In this document: positions 21,346 to 32,533 of the stretch, piece by piece
Layout of the letters: each line of letters opens with the position of its first letter
Numbering within the stretch: the stretch's first letter is position 1
NCBI GenBank assembly: GCA_947568835.1
Contig: OX387610.1
Coordinates: 14,861,001 to 14,925,000, forward strand
Direction of reading: 5' to 3'
Length of the DNA: 64,000 bases
Origin: Protonemura montana
Taxonomy: Eukaryota; Arthropoda; Insecta; Plecoptera; Nemouridae
Notes under the pieces: generated by a model
Seen by the model: the letters and a program-made list of their open reading frames with translations, nothing else
Told to the model about the DNA's origin: nothing
Database searches by the model: none
Made by a program: the position numbers and the translations under genes

Positions 21346-22205
21346 TTGTATTTGTGAACTTAATAGTAAAACTACAAAGTGTATAATTAATTGTATGACC
21401 GACCCATGATAAATACGACAAACATTTAGGCAACGCCCGAACATCTTTGTAGCAAAATTTCTTTTTGGCATTGTCTAACCATCTCGCCATTTTTGGCAAA
21501 TGGACTCTTGGATTTTGCCAAAGTTCTAGTTACTCGACGCCTCTCAGTCGCCCCTTTCACTGGCTAAATTTGTGTATTTTTTCCAAACACACAAGCCAAA
21601 ACTTCTGAGGGTATTTTTTTCAATTTTTGGAATATTTTTTTGTATTTTTTTTGTAAAATATCTAACACAAATAAATAAAAGCAATAGAAAGAAACATGAG
21701 ATGTGTGAGCTGGTAAGTCTCATATGTAGTTCTGTTCACTGTAATGTAAGGAAACTACATTATCTAATATTATCTATAAAAATATACCACCACCTTTCTT
21801 TATCAGGAAAAAATTTAAAATAATCTTAATTGGATTTTAACTAGATTTATTACAATTGCGATTAGGGCATCGCAAATGTATGTAGTTATCATAAATAAAT
21901 GACACGCTTTAGGTAATTACGCGCGGCCAGTTATTAGCTTCATTAGCTAGAGAGATATACTCGAGCGATGATTAAATTTAAATTAGCTTGCGTCGAGTTA
22001 AAACGTCGATAAGCCGGGTTCACATTTTATAAACTTCCTCGTCGATTCAATATCTTGAGAGTGGTCATTTTGCTATTTGATTGACGTCATTTGGATGACT
22101 GAATTTGCAATGGATTTTTGCTGAATCGGTCAATACCTATATAAGGCTAATTCAGGTGTTTTATACCTGAATATGAAGTTGAATACCAAAACAAAGAAAT
22201 ATACT
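21346..22205. other. Unassigned AT-rich sequence
   Basis: A CRE-like palindrome TGACGTCA lies at 22082-22089. I see no gene or repeat. Confidence 0.5.
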
Positions 22206-22290
22206 TCCGTTCTTTGCTTGGCATTCAAAACCCAGTTGAAATAGTTTTTGTTAAAACTAGTGCTAAGTTTACATCAAGTAGACACGAGTT
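22206..22290 (+). mobile_element. Family C element, right end only
   Basis: CATTCAAAACCCAGTTGAAA through AAAACTAGTGCTAAG to AAGTAGACACGAGT. The core and left part are absent. Confidence 0.75.
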
Positions 22291-23034
22291 TTTTCCTTAT
22301 TTGCCGTCGTCTTCAAATCAGGATGCTGGATGATTTCAGTAAAAACGTTTAAAATGGGATGTCCTGAAAAATCTGTGATTACAGTCTCGTGGTTTTCCTT
22401 TCCAATGAATTCCAGGAAAACTTCGGATGAAGTCATGATTTTGAGATTCCAGTTTTTTTTGTGAATGAGTGACAAGAAAATAGCAGAAGAATTTGAATGA
22501 AAAGATTAAAAATAAAAGAAGGAAAAAATGTCTGCCTATAAAATATTTGTATGTGATTAAAAATCACAGCTGGGTTTATTGCCCTTGACTCGAAGAAGAA
22601 GCTTAAATGATAGGTAAATAATAAACTGTGAAACAATAGGAAGAACGGTGGAATTCTTCGGAAGAGAGGTAATGGAAGAATGGTATGTAATCCAAATAGA
22701 AAAATTAATCATGAAAGATATTTAAAAAAAAATAGTTTAACTCAATAAAGATATATTATTTCTGAATTTGTTTAATCTAACAATGATCTGTCATCTCTCA
22801 CGGACTATCTAAAGATACTTTCAAAGGAATACAAGAAATCTTGGTAATTTTATTTATTATTATTATATTTTAATTTTTTTTTTTTTTATATTTCCAACGC
22901 CTGTTTTACCAAAAAATATGAAAAAAATTGTGGCATGTATAAAAAAAAAACGGAAATCATATACAAATGCAATTATTGTGAATGCCAGGACTTGAAATCA
23001 GCGCTGATATCGGTGGATAGCTATGCAGTTGAGC
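22291..23034. other. Unassigned AT-rich sequence
   Basis: It has T- and A-runs around 22870-22950. Two minus frames under 70 codons are unrecognised. Confidence 0.5.
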
Positions 23035-23200
23035 TATTTTATTATTAACAACACTATAACCGTCTCAAAAATTGATGCCCAAACGCGGACTCGAACCCCG
23101 AGTCCGCGTTTGGGCATCAATTTTTAAGACAGTTATACCGTTGTTAATAATAAAATACCCCGCGCATTGCAAGCGTTTGCAATTTCAATCAGATTTCATC
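23035..23200. mobile_element. Family B foldback with tRNA T-arm hairpin
   Basis: It is a near-perfect inverted repeat. CGCGGACTC (23084-23092), the seven-base loop GAACCCC, and GAGTCCGCG (23100-23108) form the tip, and body sequence extends both arms to about 57 bp. Only the right arm continues into TTGCAAGCGTTTGCAA at 23168. Confidence 0.85.
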
Positions 23201-24464
23201 CTAATGAAGTTGAACTGTACCTTGCAGCTGTTGCATGCAGTTATGACCAGTGCATCTCTGCATGTGCATCAGAGTGCAACTGCATCCAGCTTGCAGTGCA
23301 TCCAAGTGTGACGTTAGACTAAAAATAGCCTCGCGAGAATTAAATAACAAGTGCTAGATCTAGGCCAAGGTCACAGCGCGAGCTCTAGAGGTAATTTCTT
23401 ATGCAATTTTCTCGACTTCATCGCAAGCAATTTTTTACAAGCGGTATTTTATGTTTGTTTTTTTTGGTTGTGGTGAATGTTTTTTTTTTAGTTGGTTTAG
23501 GATTTAATTTTGTTGATCTTTTTATCGATGTGCATTGATTGATTTTGAATTTATTCAAAAACATAATCAGTAAATCTAGCTTAAAAGAATATTTGGCGTC
23601 CCAAGGATCTGATAAAAACTTCTTCACCAACCAGTTTCACTTTAAAAACATCTCAACTTCTTTATAAATATAGTTTTAATATATTTTTTCCGTTTTTCAG
23701 TGTGAATTTTTTTTTTGAAACACCAATGGGTACAGGAAAATTTGGCCTTGGGTCTTACCATACCTATTTTTTGTAGTAAATTTATGAGACGTTGATTCTA
23801 ATGGAAAATTTAACCGCTGCAGGCCATCTTATTTTCCTCATCGCAGTTCGGTCATTTTCAGTAAATGCAGTACTGTTGAAAATCACTTAGAAACTCGAAA
23901 TCGCAATTCTAATTTACAATAAAAGTCAAAAATAGTTGTTAAATACGCTTAAAATTCCCCAACTCACAAAAAATAATCTTGCTTACAGCTGAGAACATTT
24001 CTTGTATTTTGTTTTATTTTTACTTTTTTTTTGACCAATTCTTCTCTAACAATAATCAAAAATGCAATTTTATTATTTTTGACTTACTCTCAAAATCTGA
24101 CAAAACTTTGACAGGAGAAAAACCGTCAAAAACCATCTGACACAGCCTTCTAGCTAAGTTCACCCACAAGAAGAAGGCAGTGTGTTTGTCGGCCATCTTT
24201 AGACAGCGATTATCCTGTATAGACTTGCACAGAACATACATTCTCACTGGCAAATCAGAAACAGAAGTAACAATTTGAATATAAAACATAACAATTAAAC
24301 TTTATAACATAAAGACAAACCTTAAAATTAATTAAAGCAACCAGGATCCAAGAAACTAAAAATCAAACATTCTCAAGTCAAAGTCGTCTTGCCAATCAAA
24401 CAACATAATATTACCGAAGCATGACTTGCTCGATTCTCCTTCCGGATGTACACCGAGATCTGCG
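23201..24464. other. Unassigned; TGCAT-rich block and possible 5' end
   Basis: 23215-23305 is dense in TGCATC and GTGCA. On the minus strand AAAGATGGCCGAC near 24196 combines a YY1-like motif with a start codon in good context, followed by 46 codons (MADKHTAFFLWVNLARR...). It could be a 5' exon, but I recognise nothing. Confidence 0.3.
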
Positions 24465-24914
24465 ATGATACAACAAGAAAAGAAAAGTACTATAAACACT
24501 GAGATGCAATCGCACGGCCTTGGATCTGGATTCAACTTATCTAGAGCACAGCAAGCACATGTTTCCATAGAGAAGCACAACAAAAAGTGCAAGCGATTGC
24601 ACAATATCGCTTCACGGAAACAAACTGCATTGAAAGCGATGCAACTTTCAAAACAGACATCTTTTAAAGAGCAAGAAATGGATCTAATATATATATATAT
24701 GTGTGTGTATTTCTTCTGCCATAGGAAGTACATTTTGTGCATACATAATTTAATTCGTTTCCTGCATTCGCTAGCTCCAAGGTCGACCAGTCGCATTAGC
24801 TTTGCTATGTTGGTGCCTGCAATACGGGATGGGGGGGACGTGGGGTTGGCACAACTGGTTTATTTTTCAATGAAGAGAGCCAGTAATTGTTGGATGAGAT
24901 GGGTGAAAATATAA
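24465..24914 (+). CDS. Unrecognised open frame, longest outside arrays
   Basis: From an ATG at 24465 the frame is open for about 149 codons; it extends a further 13 codons upstream without ATG. The first 70 residues are hydrophilic and rich in Lys, Gln and Ser. A TA/TG microsatellite at about 24688-24710 then adds Ile/Tyr residues, followed by a mixed hydrophobic part. The opposite strand is also open for 146 codons over the same DNA. No domain, signal or splice border stands out. It may be chance, a relic, or an unknown lineage-specific gene. Confidence 0.15.
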   Translation: MIQQEKKSTINTEMQSHGLGSGFNLSRAQQAHVSIEKHNKKCKRLHNIASRKQTALKAMQLSKQTSFKEQEMDLIYIYMCVYFFCHRKYILCIHNLIRFLHSLAPRSTSRISFAMLVPAIRDGGDVGLAQLVYFSMKRASNCWMRWVKI

Positions 24915-25092
24915 ATGGAACTTTTGGGAAGGGGCAAAAGGCAAGATTGGAGGATTTTTAAATGGGGCCAGTTTCAGGGTGGATGTAACTCGTCTAAACG
25001 ATAGGGTAAAAGTAACTGTGATTGTGAGACATTTATTCTAAAGGGTTAGTGACGTGACTTTTCATGGGAATTTTATTTTGATTAATTACTAT
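24915..25092. other. Unassigned spacer
   Basis: I see nothing recognisable. Confidence 0.5.
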
Positions 25093-25691
25093 CGTTTAAC
25101 GACGCATTGTATTGATGACGGGCTCTATGAATCTGGTGTTGTGGTGCTATTTAATGTGTGGATGATGATGAGGATGATGATGAACCTGATCTAGGTGAGA
25201 AGAGAGAAGGGGAAACTTGGTGCCGGGACGTAGCCTATACTACTGTTGAAGACCAAGGGGACCATCGACTTAAAGTCCCTTCCGAAGGACGGTACAACGC
25301 GAACAACAGGTTTCCTCTACAAATCTATGCTGTCGAGAGGTTGATAAGCAAGGCGAGTAAAGTTACTGTACCAACTTTCATCCCTCCAACCTCTCTCCCA
25401 AACAGAACTGGTCATATGTATGATGGTCACCCATCCAATACCTGACTCAGCGCAGTGTTGCTTAACTTTCATCCCTCCAACCTCTCTTCCGAACAGAACT
25501 GGTCATGTGTATGATGGTCACCCATCCAATACCTGACCCAGCGCAGTGTTGCTTAACTTTCATCCCTCCAACCTCTCTCCCGAACAGAACTGGTCATGTG
25601 CATGATGGTCACCTATCCAATACCTGACCCAGCGCAGTGTTGCTTAACTTTGGTAATCTCATGGTGTTTCCAATTCGCCAAACCGTTCGGT
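25093..25691 (-). mobile_element. Family A 5S-derived SINE, head present, diverged
   Basis: It has three 91-bp 5S monomers, one 36-bp unit, the central block and a diverged 3' end (GTTTAACGACGCATTGTATTG) at the left. The 5S head region on the minus strand (25645-25691) keeps CGAACGGTTTGGCGAATTGG but is partly deleted. Confidence 0.8.
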
Positions 25692-26877
25692 AAACTTTAT
25701 TTTGCACATTTTTAATCGCAGAGAACACTTATCTGAGACGAGTTACTTAATTTTACAGGAAATTTCCCTGATTTAAGGAAACTCAACAATAAGAAATGAT
25801 TTTGTTCTATGTTTATTAATCAAACAAGGAAAAGAGACAGCTACTCAGAAAACCAAAACATACGATAATCGAATAATTTAACTCCAGAACTATTATCGCT
25901 TTTAATTACTCTTGACATGATTGCCAACTGCAGTTACAATAATTAAAACGTCTACAATATTTAATATACCTTCTGACGTCAACACCTATAGCATATGCAC
26001 TTACGAAAACACATTTAATTTTTACTGCATTTAGCATGCACATTTTTAACAGCTGGCACGTGGTTTCAACCGTCTCCATTTATCACAACTATAGAATTCG
26101 AATTGAGTTCGAATCTGTTAAACAGTAAACTGTCATATTTTTGCAGCTGTATATGGGTACCCGATGAAGCAGCTAGTAAAACGCGACAAAACACGTACTA
26201 CCAGATAGCGGCAACGATTGTTGTGACTCAAGAATCGATCTAAGACCACGGTTTAGATTCTGATTCGAGATAATCGAGTAACTAACTACACACGTGTGAA
26301 CCCACTTCCTAGAGCTGATTATTTGCATTGTTGTTTGCAGGTGTCGGTTAGGTTTTATAGCTGTTTTGAAAACGAACTGCGAGGTATGTTTCTAGCGCTG
26401 GAGGAAAACAACGACACGGTGATAGTGGCACGTTGTTTGATATTACCGTAAGACGCTGAACGTTTAGATCTTGATGGCTTCGTTTTTAATTTTCTGGTGA
26501 TTTTTTTTGATGTGGTTATGAAGGATAAAAAGGATAAGACTGACAGAATTTTTTTTACCAATAAATTCGGACTCGTTCCCGGATTAGAAATAAGAAAATG
26601 GCTGTAAATCTTCTGCAAAGCCCGAGACTCGCAACAGTTTGACATTGTTTTGGTTTTGTTTCGGTTCGAGACCGACGAGGTTGAATGTGTCAATTTTTTA
26701 ACAACTTTGGATACTTAGGTTCCAAGTTTGGGTCCTTTAATCAGAAAATTTGTTTTAATTTTTAAATATTAACAGAGCAAAATCAACAGAGCAGAAGCTG
26801 GCCGGTATTTCAAAATTCTGACGCTGCAAAATCCCTATACTCCAAATAACTACAGCGTCGATAGCCCTTTATTCAAA
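25692..26877. other. Unassigned sequence, 1.2 kb
   Basis: A minus frame at 26693-26355 is open for 112 codons (about 97 from its first ATG), is Ser/Lys/Arg-rich and unrecognised. The rest is AT-rich without repeats. Confidence 0.4.
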
Positions 26878-27790
26878 GATGCAGCACCAAAAACCCTATA
26901 TGCAAATAACTACAGCACCAAAAACCCTATATGCAACGAACTACAGCACCAAAAACCCTATATGCAAATAACTACAGAACAAAAAACCCTATATGCAAAT
27001 AACTACAGAACAAAAAACCCTATATGCAAATAATTACAGTACCAAAAACCCTATATGCAACGAACTACAGTACCAAAAACCCTATATGCAACGAACTACA
27101 GTACCAAAAACCCTATATGCAACGAACTACAGTACCAAAAACCCTATATGCAACGAATTACAGTACCAAAAACCCTATATGCAAATAACTACAGCACCAA
27201 AAACCCTATATGCAACGAACTACAGTACCAAAAACCCTATATACAACGAATTACAGTACCAAAAACCCTATATGCAACGAACTACAGTACCAAAAACCCT
27301 ATATGCAACGAACTACAGTACCAAAAACCCTATATGCAACGAATTACAGTACCAAAAACCCTATATGCAAATAATTACAGTACCAAAAACCCTATATGCA
27401 ACGAACTACAGTACCAAAAACCCTATATACAACGAATTACAGTACCAAAAACCCTATATTCAACTAACTACGGTACCAAAAACCCTATATGCAACGAACT
27501 ACAGTACCAAAAACCCTATATGCAACGAATTACAGTACCAAAAACCCTATATGCAACGAATTACAGTACCAAAAACCCTATATGCAACGAACTACAGTAC
27601 CAAAAACCCTATATGCAACGAACTACAGTACCAAAAACCCTATTTGCAACGAATTACAGTACCAAAAACCCTATATGCAAATAACTACAGCACCAAAAAC
27701 CCTACATGCAACGAACTACAGTACCAAAAACCCTATATGCAACGAACTACAGCACCAAAAACCCTATATGCAAATAACTTCAGCACCTAT
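26878..27790. repeat. 31-bp satellite array, about 29 copies
   Basis: Units read TACAGTACCAAAAACCCTAT plus ATGCAACGAAC with period 31. Variants include ATAACTACAGCACC and ATACAACGAATT. The left edge is more diverged (26820-26880), as expected for array margins. Since 31 is not a multiple of three, the long frames through it cycle through all three phases and are artefacts. Confidence 0.95.
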
Positions 27791-28284
27791 CGCACCAAAT
27801 GAGTAAAGCTTCCTACGAAAGTCCATCCACGAGCATAAATCAATCCCACTCGAACAACACAACTCGCAACAATGGCTACCAGTAAAGTACGTCACCCAAG
27901 TTACATCACCACTCGTCACGTCCTTGATGCACTGCGATGCACTTTTTTACCTGCATTCATCGTAGATGCAGCCACGTGCACTTTTACCTCGCCCAGCTGA
28001 ATGTCGCATTGGAGGCGATCTGAAATGTCAGGTGACAGGTTTTATCGATTCAATGTTGACAGTTTTACTCTGACCAATCAGCAGGTTAATTTAGTGTGAG
28101 AATTTTATCAGGTATGCGGTTATTTCACACGACTTTGATTTAATTCATGGCCAAGGCAAAAATATTAATCTTATTTTTTTCACGGCGAAGGATCTCTGCA
28201 GTATGTTACTTTTTTGTTAATTTGAATAGAACTTTGTGCAGACATATGCCGATATTGGATTATTTGACTTCAATTTCTACGAAT
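27791..28284 (+). other. Unassigned; small ATG frame and TGCAC-rich block
   Basis: CAACAATGG at 27872 starts a 42-codon frame to TGA at 27998; an AAA|GTACGT donor-like site lies 15 bases in. GATGCACTGCGATGCAC and GTGCAC cluster at 27930-27985. It is a weak first-exon candidate only. Confidence 0.2.
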
Positions 28285-28772
28285 AGACAGGATCCTATTC
28301 TCTATCCAGGTTATTTGAGATCAGCGGGCTGGATCCTATGCTCTATCCAGATTATTTGAGATCAGCTGGCTGGATCCTATGCTCTATTCAGGTTATTTGA
28401 GATCAGCTGGCTGGATCCTATGCTCCATCCAGGTTATTTGAGATCAGCTGGCTGGATCCTATGCTCTATCCAGGTTATTTGATATCAGCTGCCTGGATCC
28501 TATGCTCTATCCAGGTTATTTGATATCAGCTGCCTGGATCCTATGCTCTATCCAGGTTATTTGAGATCAGCTGCCTGGATCCTATGCTCTATCCAGGTTA
28601 TTTGATATCAGCTGCCTGGATCCTATGCTCTATCCAGGTTATTTGATATCAGCTGGCTGGATCCTATGCTCTATCCAGGTTATTTGAGATCAGCTGGCTG
28701 GATCCTATGCTCTATCAAGGTTATTTAAGATCAGCTGGCTGGATCCTGTGCTCTATCCAGGTTATTTGGTAT
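28285..28772. repeat. 41-bp tandem array, about 12 copies
   Basis: The unit is GGCTGGATCCTATGCTCTAT plus CCAGGTTATTTGAGATCAGCT. Two sub-variants alternate in blocks (GAGATCAGCTGGC and GATATCAGCTGCC), showing local copying of neighbouring units. Confidence 0.95.
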
Positions 28773-29453
28773 TTTGAGGGAAACCAATGTAACAAAAAAG
28801 CTGTGAAAGTAGAGAAACGATGCCAAATTGTCCAGAGATATTTGATTTGTTTTCTTTTCTTTTGCTCCCACTCATCTAATCAGCATTTTCTCAGAGTTAA
28901 TAATACAACGTGTTGTTGTTGAACTCACAATCGAGAGACGAATGACAATGTTTGCAAGATCTAATGAAGACCAACGCAAACATTAAAGTTAACCAATAAT
29001 TTAAAGAAGGCAACAAAATGGAGCCTCGCTTAAACGTTCAGTGTATGGGGTTATTTTTTTGAATCGCTTTCGTTTTTTCGTTTGATAAGCGAAGAAATAA
29101 CTGACCATTTCCGTTGAAAGAACGGAAACTGTTGGCCTGTTTTCGCAACAACAAAAAAGCAAATTTAAGGTGACAATTTTTTCAAACTTGCTTGGCTTGC
29201 TGATCATTGCAGCTGGAGAAGCAGGAAAATACAAAAAAAAACACCCTTGAATCTTCTTTCATGATAAACAAAGTAGTTGGCAATTTCCGCCGGTAAAATT
29301 AAGAATTCAAAACCTTTTTTCAAAACAGAGACAATAACAAATTGAACCATCAAACCGTTTTAGCAAAAAAAAAAACACCATAAAACTGCCCCTGACCCTT
29401 CAATGATTGATTTCTACCCCATCACACATTCTTAATTAAAACCTAATCAAGCC
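28773..29453. other. Unassigned AT-rich sequence
   Basis: Minus frame 29234-29001 (77 codons) is unrecognised. There is a homopolymer A run near 29366. Confidence 0.5.
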
Positions 29454-29620
29454 ATGTCTCTCCCCGACGCCTTTCAAGGCTTCGCGACGCCCACAAACGA
29501 CGCCTGTCACGTGACGGAACAGGGGGCGTCGCGGTCACGTGCCGAAGCGTCTATTTTCAGCGTCGTCGCCATTATTTCCCCGCAAAGATGCACACCTGCC
29601 ATTGAAAATGTGCAGCCAAG
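29454..29620. promoter_or_regulatory. CpG cluster with two E-boxes
   Basis: GTCACGTGAC (29506-29515), a perfect palindromic E-box of the MiT/TFE and USF type, is followed by TCACGTG at 29535-29541. GACGCC occurs several times. An ATG frame from 29454 is open for 97 codons with no recognisable domain. It may be a promoter with or without a first exon; function is inferred from motifs. Confidence 0.3.
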
Positions 29621-30034
29621 TTTTTTTGGCCCCCCATGCTTGACTTTTTGCAACCTGCCAGAAGGCGATTTATTTCTGCAGGGCGATTCTTTTTTTTGTT
29701 TAGACTCGAGGCAGTTTCTTTCTAATCTTGACGTTGAACTCTGCTAAATTTGGCAAGGATTAGTCACAAGTTTTTCTTAATAAATAACTCAATTAGTTGG
29801 AATTCTCTGAGTTTTCTTTTTAGTATTTTTATAAATACCTTTACTTTATTCGCGTCGATACGAATTCCTATGAAAAAAAAGTTTTACCGTTTAAGTTTTT
29901 ATCAAGAAATAACATCCTTTTGCTCTAAATTGCAACGAGAAGCTTCACGACGATTCCTCGTGTTTGATCTTCATCTTCAACTCGCATCTATAAACTTCAC
30001 TTGTGCACTAACTTGAACTTCTTACCTAAGAAAA
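29621..30034. other. Unassigned AT-rich sequence
   Basis: I see no feature beyond the tail of the frame mentioned for 29454. Confidence 0.5.
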
Positions 30035-30205
30035 ACTATTTGAAATGGATTTTGAATGCTAAGTAAAGAACTAGTAAAGTAAAGCTATGTAAAGGACAAA
30101 AATTTCAGTTGTCCTTTACTTAGCATTCAAAATCCAGTTGAAATAGTTTTTGTTAAAACTAGTGCTAAGTTTACATCAAGTAGACATGAGTCTAAAAACA
30201 ATCAT
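30035..30205. mobile_element. Family C element, short palindromic form
   Basis: GAAAAACTATTTGAAATGG at the left and TCAAAATCCAGTTGAAATAG at the right face each other. The right end continues to GACATGAGTCTAAAAAC. The centre is AT-rich and lacks the core motif. Confidence 0.75.
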
Positions 30206-30342
30206 AACATCTTACCTATTTACACCTTCAACTTATACCTTGGGTCTTCCATATGAAAAGCAAAAACTTTCCATAACAAACGCCGTCCTCGATCGCCATT
30301 AAACACTTCTACAGATAAAACTGATTGACAACTGCAGCCGTA
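30206..30342. other. Spacer between two Family C elements
   Basis: I see nothing recognisable. Confidence 0.5.
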
Positions 30343-30610
30343 AGATTGTTTTTAGAATCATGTCTACTTGATGTAAACTTAGCACTAGTTTTAACAAAAA
30401 CTATTTCAACTGGGTTTTGAATGCTAAGTGAAGAACAACTGAATTTCCCAACGTTTCGTAACTTGTACCTGTTACTTCTTCAAGAACTGCTCTAACTAAG
30501 CTCTAACCCTTGATAAAGTAACAGGTACAAGTTACGAAACGTTGTGAAAATTCAGTTGTTCTTCACTTAGCATTCAAAACCCAGTTGAAATAGTTTTTGT
30601 TAAAACTGCA
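30343..30610. mobile_element. Family C element, long palindrome
   Basis: GTTTTTAGAATCATGTC through CAACGTTTCGTAACTTGTAC forms the left arm. The right arm returns GTACAAGTTACGAAACGTTG through AACCCAGTTGAAATAG. The short centre retains AGAACTGCTCTAACTAAG. Arms of about 110 bp are nearly identical. Confidence 0.85.
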
Positions 30611-30844
30611 GTTTTGCTCGCAAACTGATTTTTATGTTTCACTTGAAAGAAAAAACAAGGAAATTAAAGAAAATTTCAGATCTCGTAGACGTAAACCAAA
30701 TTCTCTCATAGAAAACTGAATTTTTCTAACGTGATTGATATTTTTTAACTCTTAATTTGATATGAAAATATAATAATAAAAAATGGTAAACAACTTCTAA
30801 TGGAGTAAAACGTGGATATAATTGAGTGACATCGCGTTGATTCT
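30611..30844. other. Unassigned AT-rich sequence
   Basis: I see nothing recognisable. Confidence 0.5.
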
Positions 30845-30985
30845 CTTCATGGCAAGGTGCGTCATCGTGGACTCGACGCCTGACACGACGAACTTTGACA
30901 CGACGCCTTGTGATGACGTCTTTGATGACGTCTCTACGAGACGCAACTCTGACCGGAAGTGCGATTCAGTCGACTTTCCGATCGG
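30845..30985. promoter_or_regulatory. CpG cluster with paired CRE-type sites and an ETS site
   Basis: TGACGTC occurs at 30914-30920 and 30926-30932, and ACCGGAAGTG (30952-30961) is a full ETS/GABP-type site. CpG is frequent over about 130 bp in otherwise AT-rich DNA. This combination is typical of housekeeping promoters. A frame at 30895-31146 overlaps but has no recognisable product. Confidence 0.35.
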
Positions 30986-31255
30986 TTTATAAGCTAATCA
31001 AGATATTGTTGTTTTCATCGCGGATTTCATGCATCGATGTATCGATAAGAATACAATACGAGTTTTTTTTTTCGAAAAGTATTCTCAGAAATATTTTAAG
31101 GGCTTGCGGTGAATTTTTTTTGTCAATGTATGTCATTGGTTTTTGATGTGTTTGCCAAATCCGCTAAAATAAGGACACAGGTTCTAAATAGAATGACATA
31201 ATGAACGTTCTCAACGATTTTCCTATGTGAAATCTGATTTTAATTGCAAAATTAT
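30986..31255. other. Unassigned AT-rich sequence
   Basis: I see nothing recognisable. Confidence 0.5.
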
Positions 31256-31715
31256 GTGTCCGAGTAGCTTAATTGGTTAGAGCAACACCCGTGACAGGTG
31301 GAGATCGGGGTCCAATTAGCTCAAGCGGTTAGAGCAACACCCGCGACAGGCGGAGATCGGGGTCCAATTAGCTCAATTGGTTAGAGCAACACCCATGACA
31401 GGTGGAGATCGGGGTCCAAGTAGCTCAATTGGTTAGAGCAACACCCGTGACAGGTGGAGATCGGGGTCCAAGTAGCTCAATTGGTTAGAGCAACACCCGT
31501 GACAGGTGGAGATCGGGGTCCAATTAGCTCAATTGGTTAGAGCAACACCCACGACAGGTGGAGATTGGGGTCCAAGTAGCTCAATTGGTTAGAGCAACAC
31601 CCGCGACAGGTGGAGATCGCGGTCCAAGTAGCTCAGTTGGTTAGGGCAACACCCGCAACACCACGACAGGTGGAGATCGGGGTTCGAGTCCGCGTTTGGA
31701 CATCAATTTTTGAGC
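31256..31715 (+). mobile_element. Family B SINE with 8 tandem tRNA-like units
   Basis: Eight units with AGCTCAATTGGTTAGAGC spaced 52 bp apart. Only the last has the full T arm (GGGTTCGAGTCC, matching the B box) and the 3' acceptor strand TTTGGAC, which pairs with GTCCAAG at 31622-31628. D stem GCTC pairs with GAGC in most units. The anticodon arm of the last unit is about 10 bases longer than usual. The body stops after CATCAATTTTTGAG. Confidence 0.85.
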
Positions 31716-32533
31716 AAACCATGTAAATTGCAAGAAACATTCAATCTATCTAAAGAGAGAAGATCGCACAATTTGTTTTGCATCAGCCAGATCGCCGATA
31801 AAACTAGATGTTGATGTGTTCATTTAGTTTCTTCTCTCACCTGACAGACTCTTTTATTATTCGACCTCAATAAAGTTATAAATATATATTTCAATTTATA
31901 AAATATACCACAAAATGTTTGACGGTTGCTGGCAGCGATATTTGAAAGGTTTCCTGGCTAGCGCTGGGCTCAATGTGCTTGAAAAAGTCCAGTCATGTCT
32001 CGGTTTCATCCGTCTTAGAACTGGCTGGATCCGATAAGGTCCAGTATTTCAATTTGTTAACTCTTAGACTAACTCGGAGTTAATTAATCGCCATGGCAAT
32101 AACCAATCAGAAGCTGTGAAAGTCTGCTGTTTCTTTGAGTTAAGAGAATGATCATGAGCTATGGATCTTAAAAATAGCATAAGAACTCAGTTGATTCTCT
32201 GTTCTTTTGGTTTTCAATCTTCAAATGAAACTTCTAGATTCTTGACATTTTCACACTCGGAACGTTGCCGCCGTTTCGTGTTGATTTGTGTCAAAGTTTT
32301 GACACGAACGAAGAAAGCAAATTCTGAAATCAATTTCACTCTTAATTCTTCTAAAACGTACATCGCCAAATTAGCATTTTAACAAATTCGATTGTTCGTT
32401 TTCCGGTCTCACTTTCAGCAAAACAACTTTAACAGCATCATTTCAGTGGCGGAATCACGTCTTAGCCCGCACACCACTATAGGTTTAGATTTTCACCAAG
32501 CTTAAATCCAAATATTCAAAACTCTACTGGGAT
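31716..32533. other. Unassigned sequence
   Basis: A 73-codon frame (32161-32382) is unrecognised. No repeat family is seen. Confidence 0.5.

Noticed and set aside
26993-27806. 269- and 209-codon frames with a 31-residue period
   Set aside because: The 31-bp unit simply cycles through the three phases. No flanking coding sequence is seen.
26878-28772. CRISPR-like arrays
   Set aside because: Repeats are directly adjacent with no unique spacers, and the DNA is clearly from an animal nucleus.
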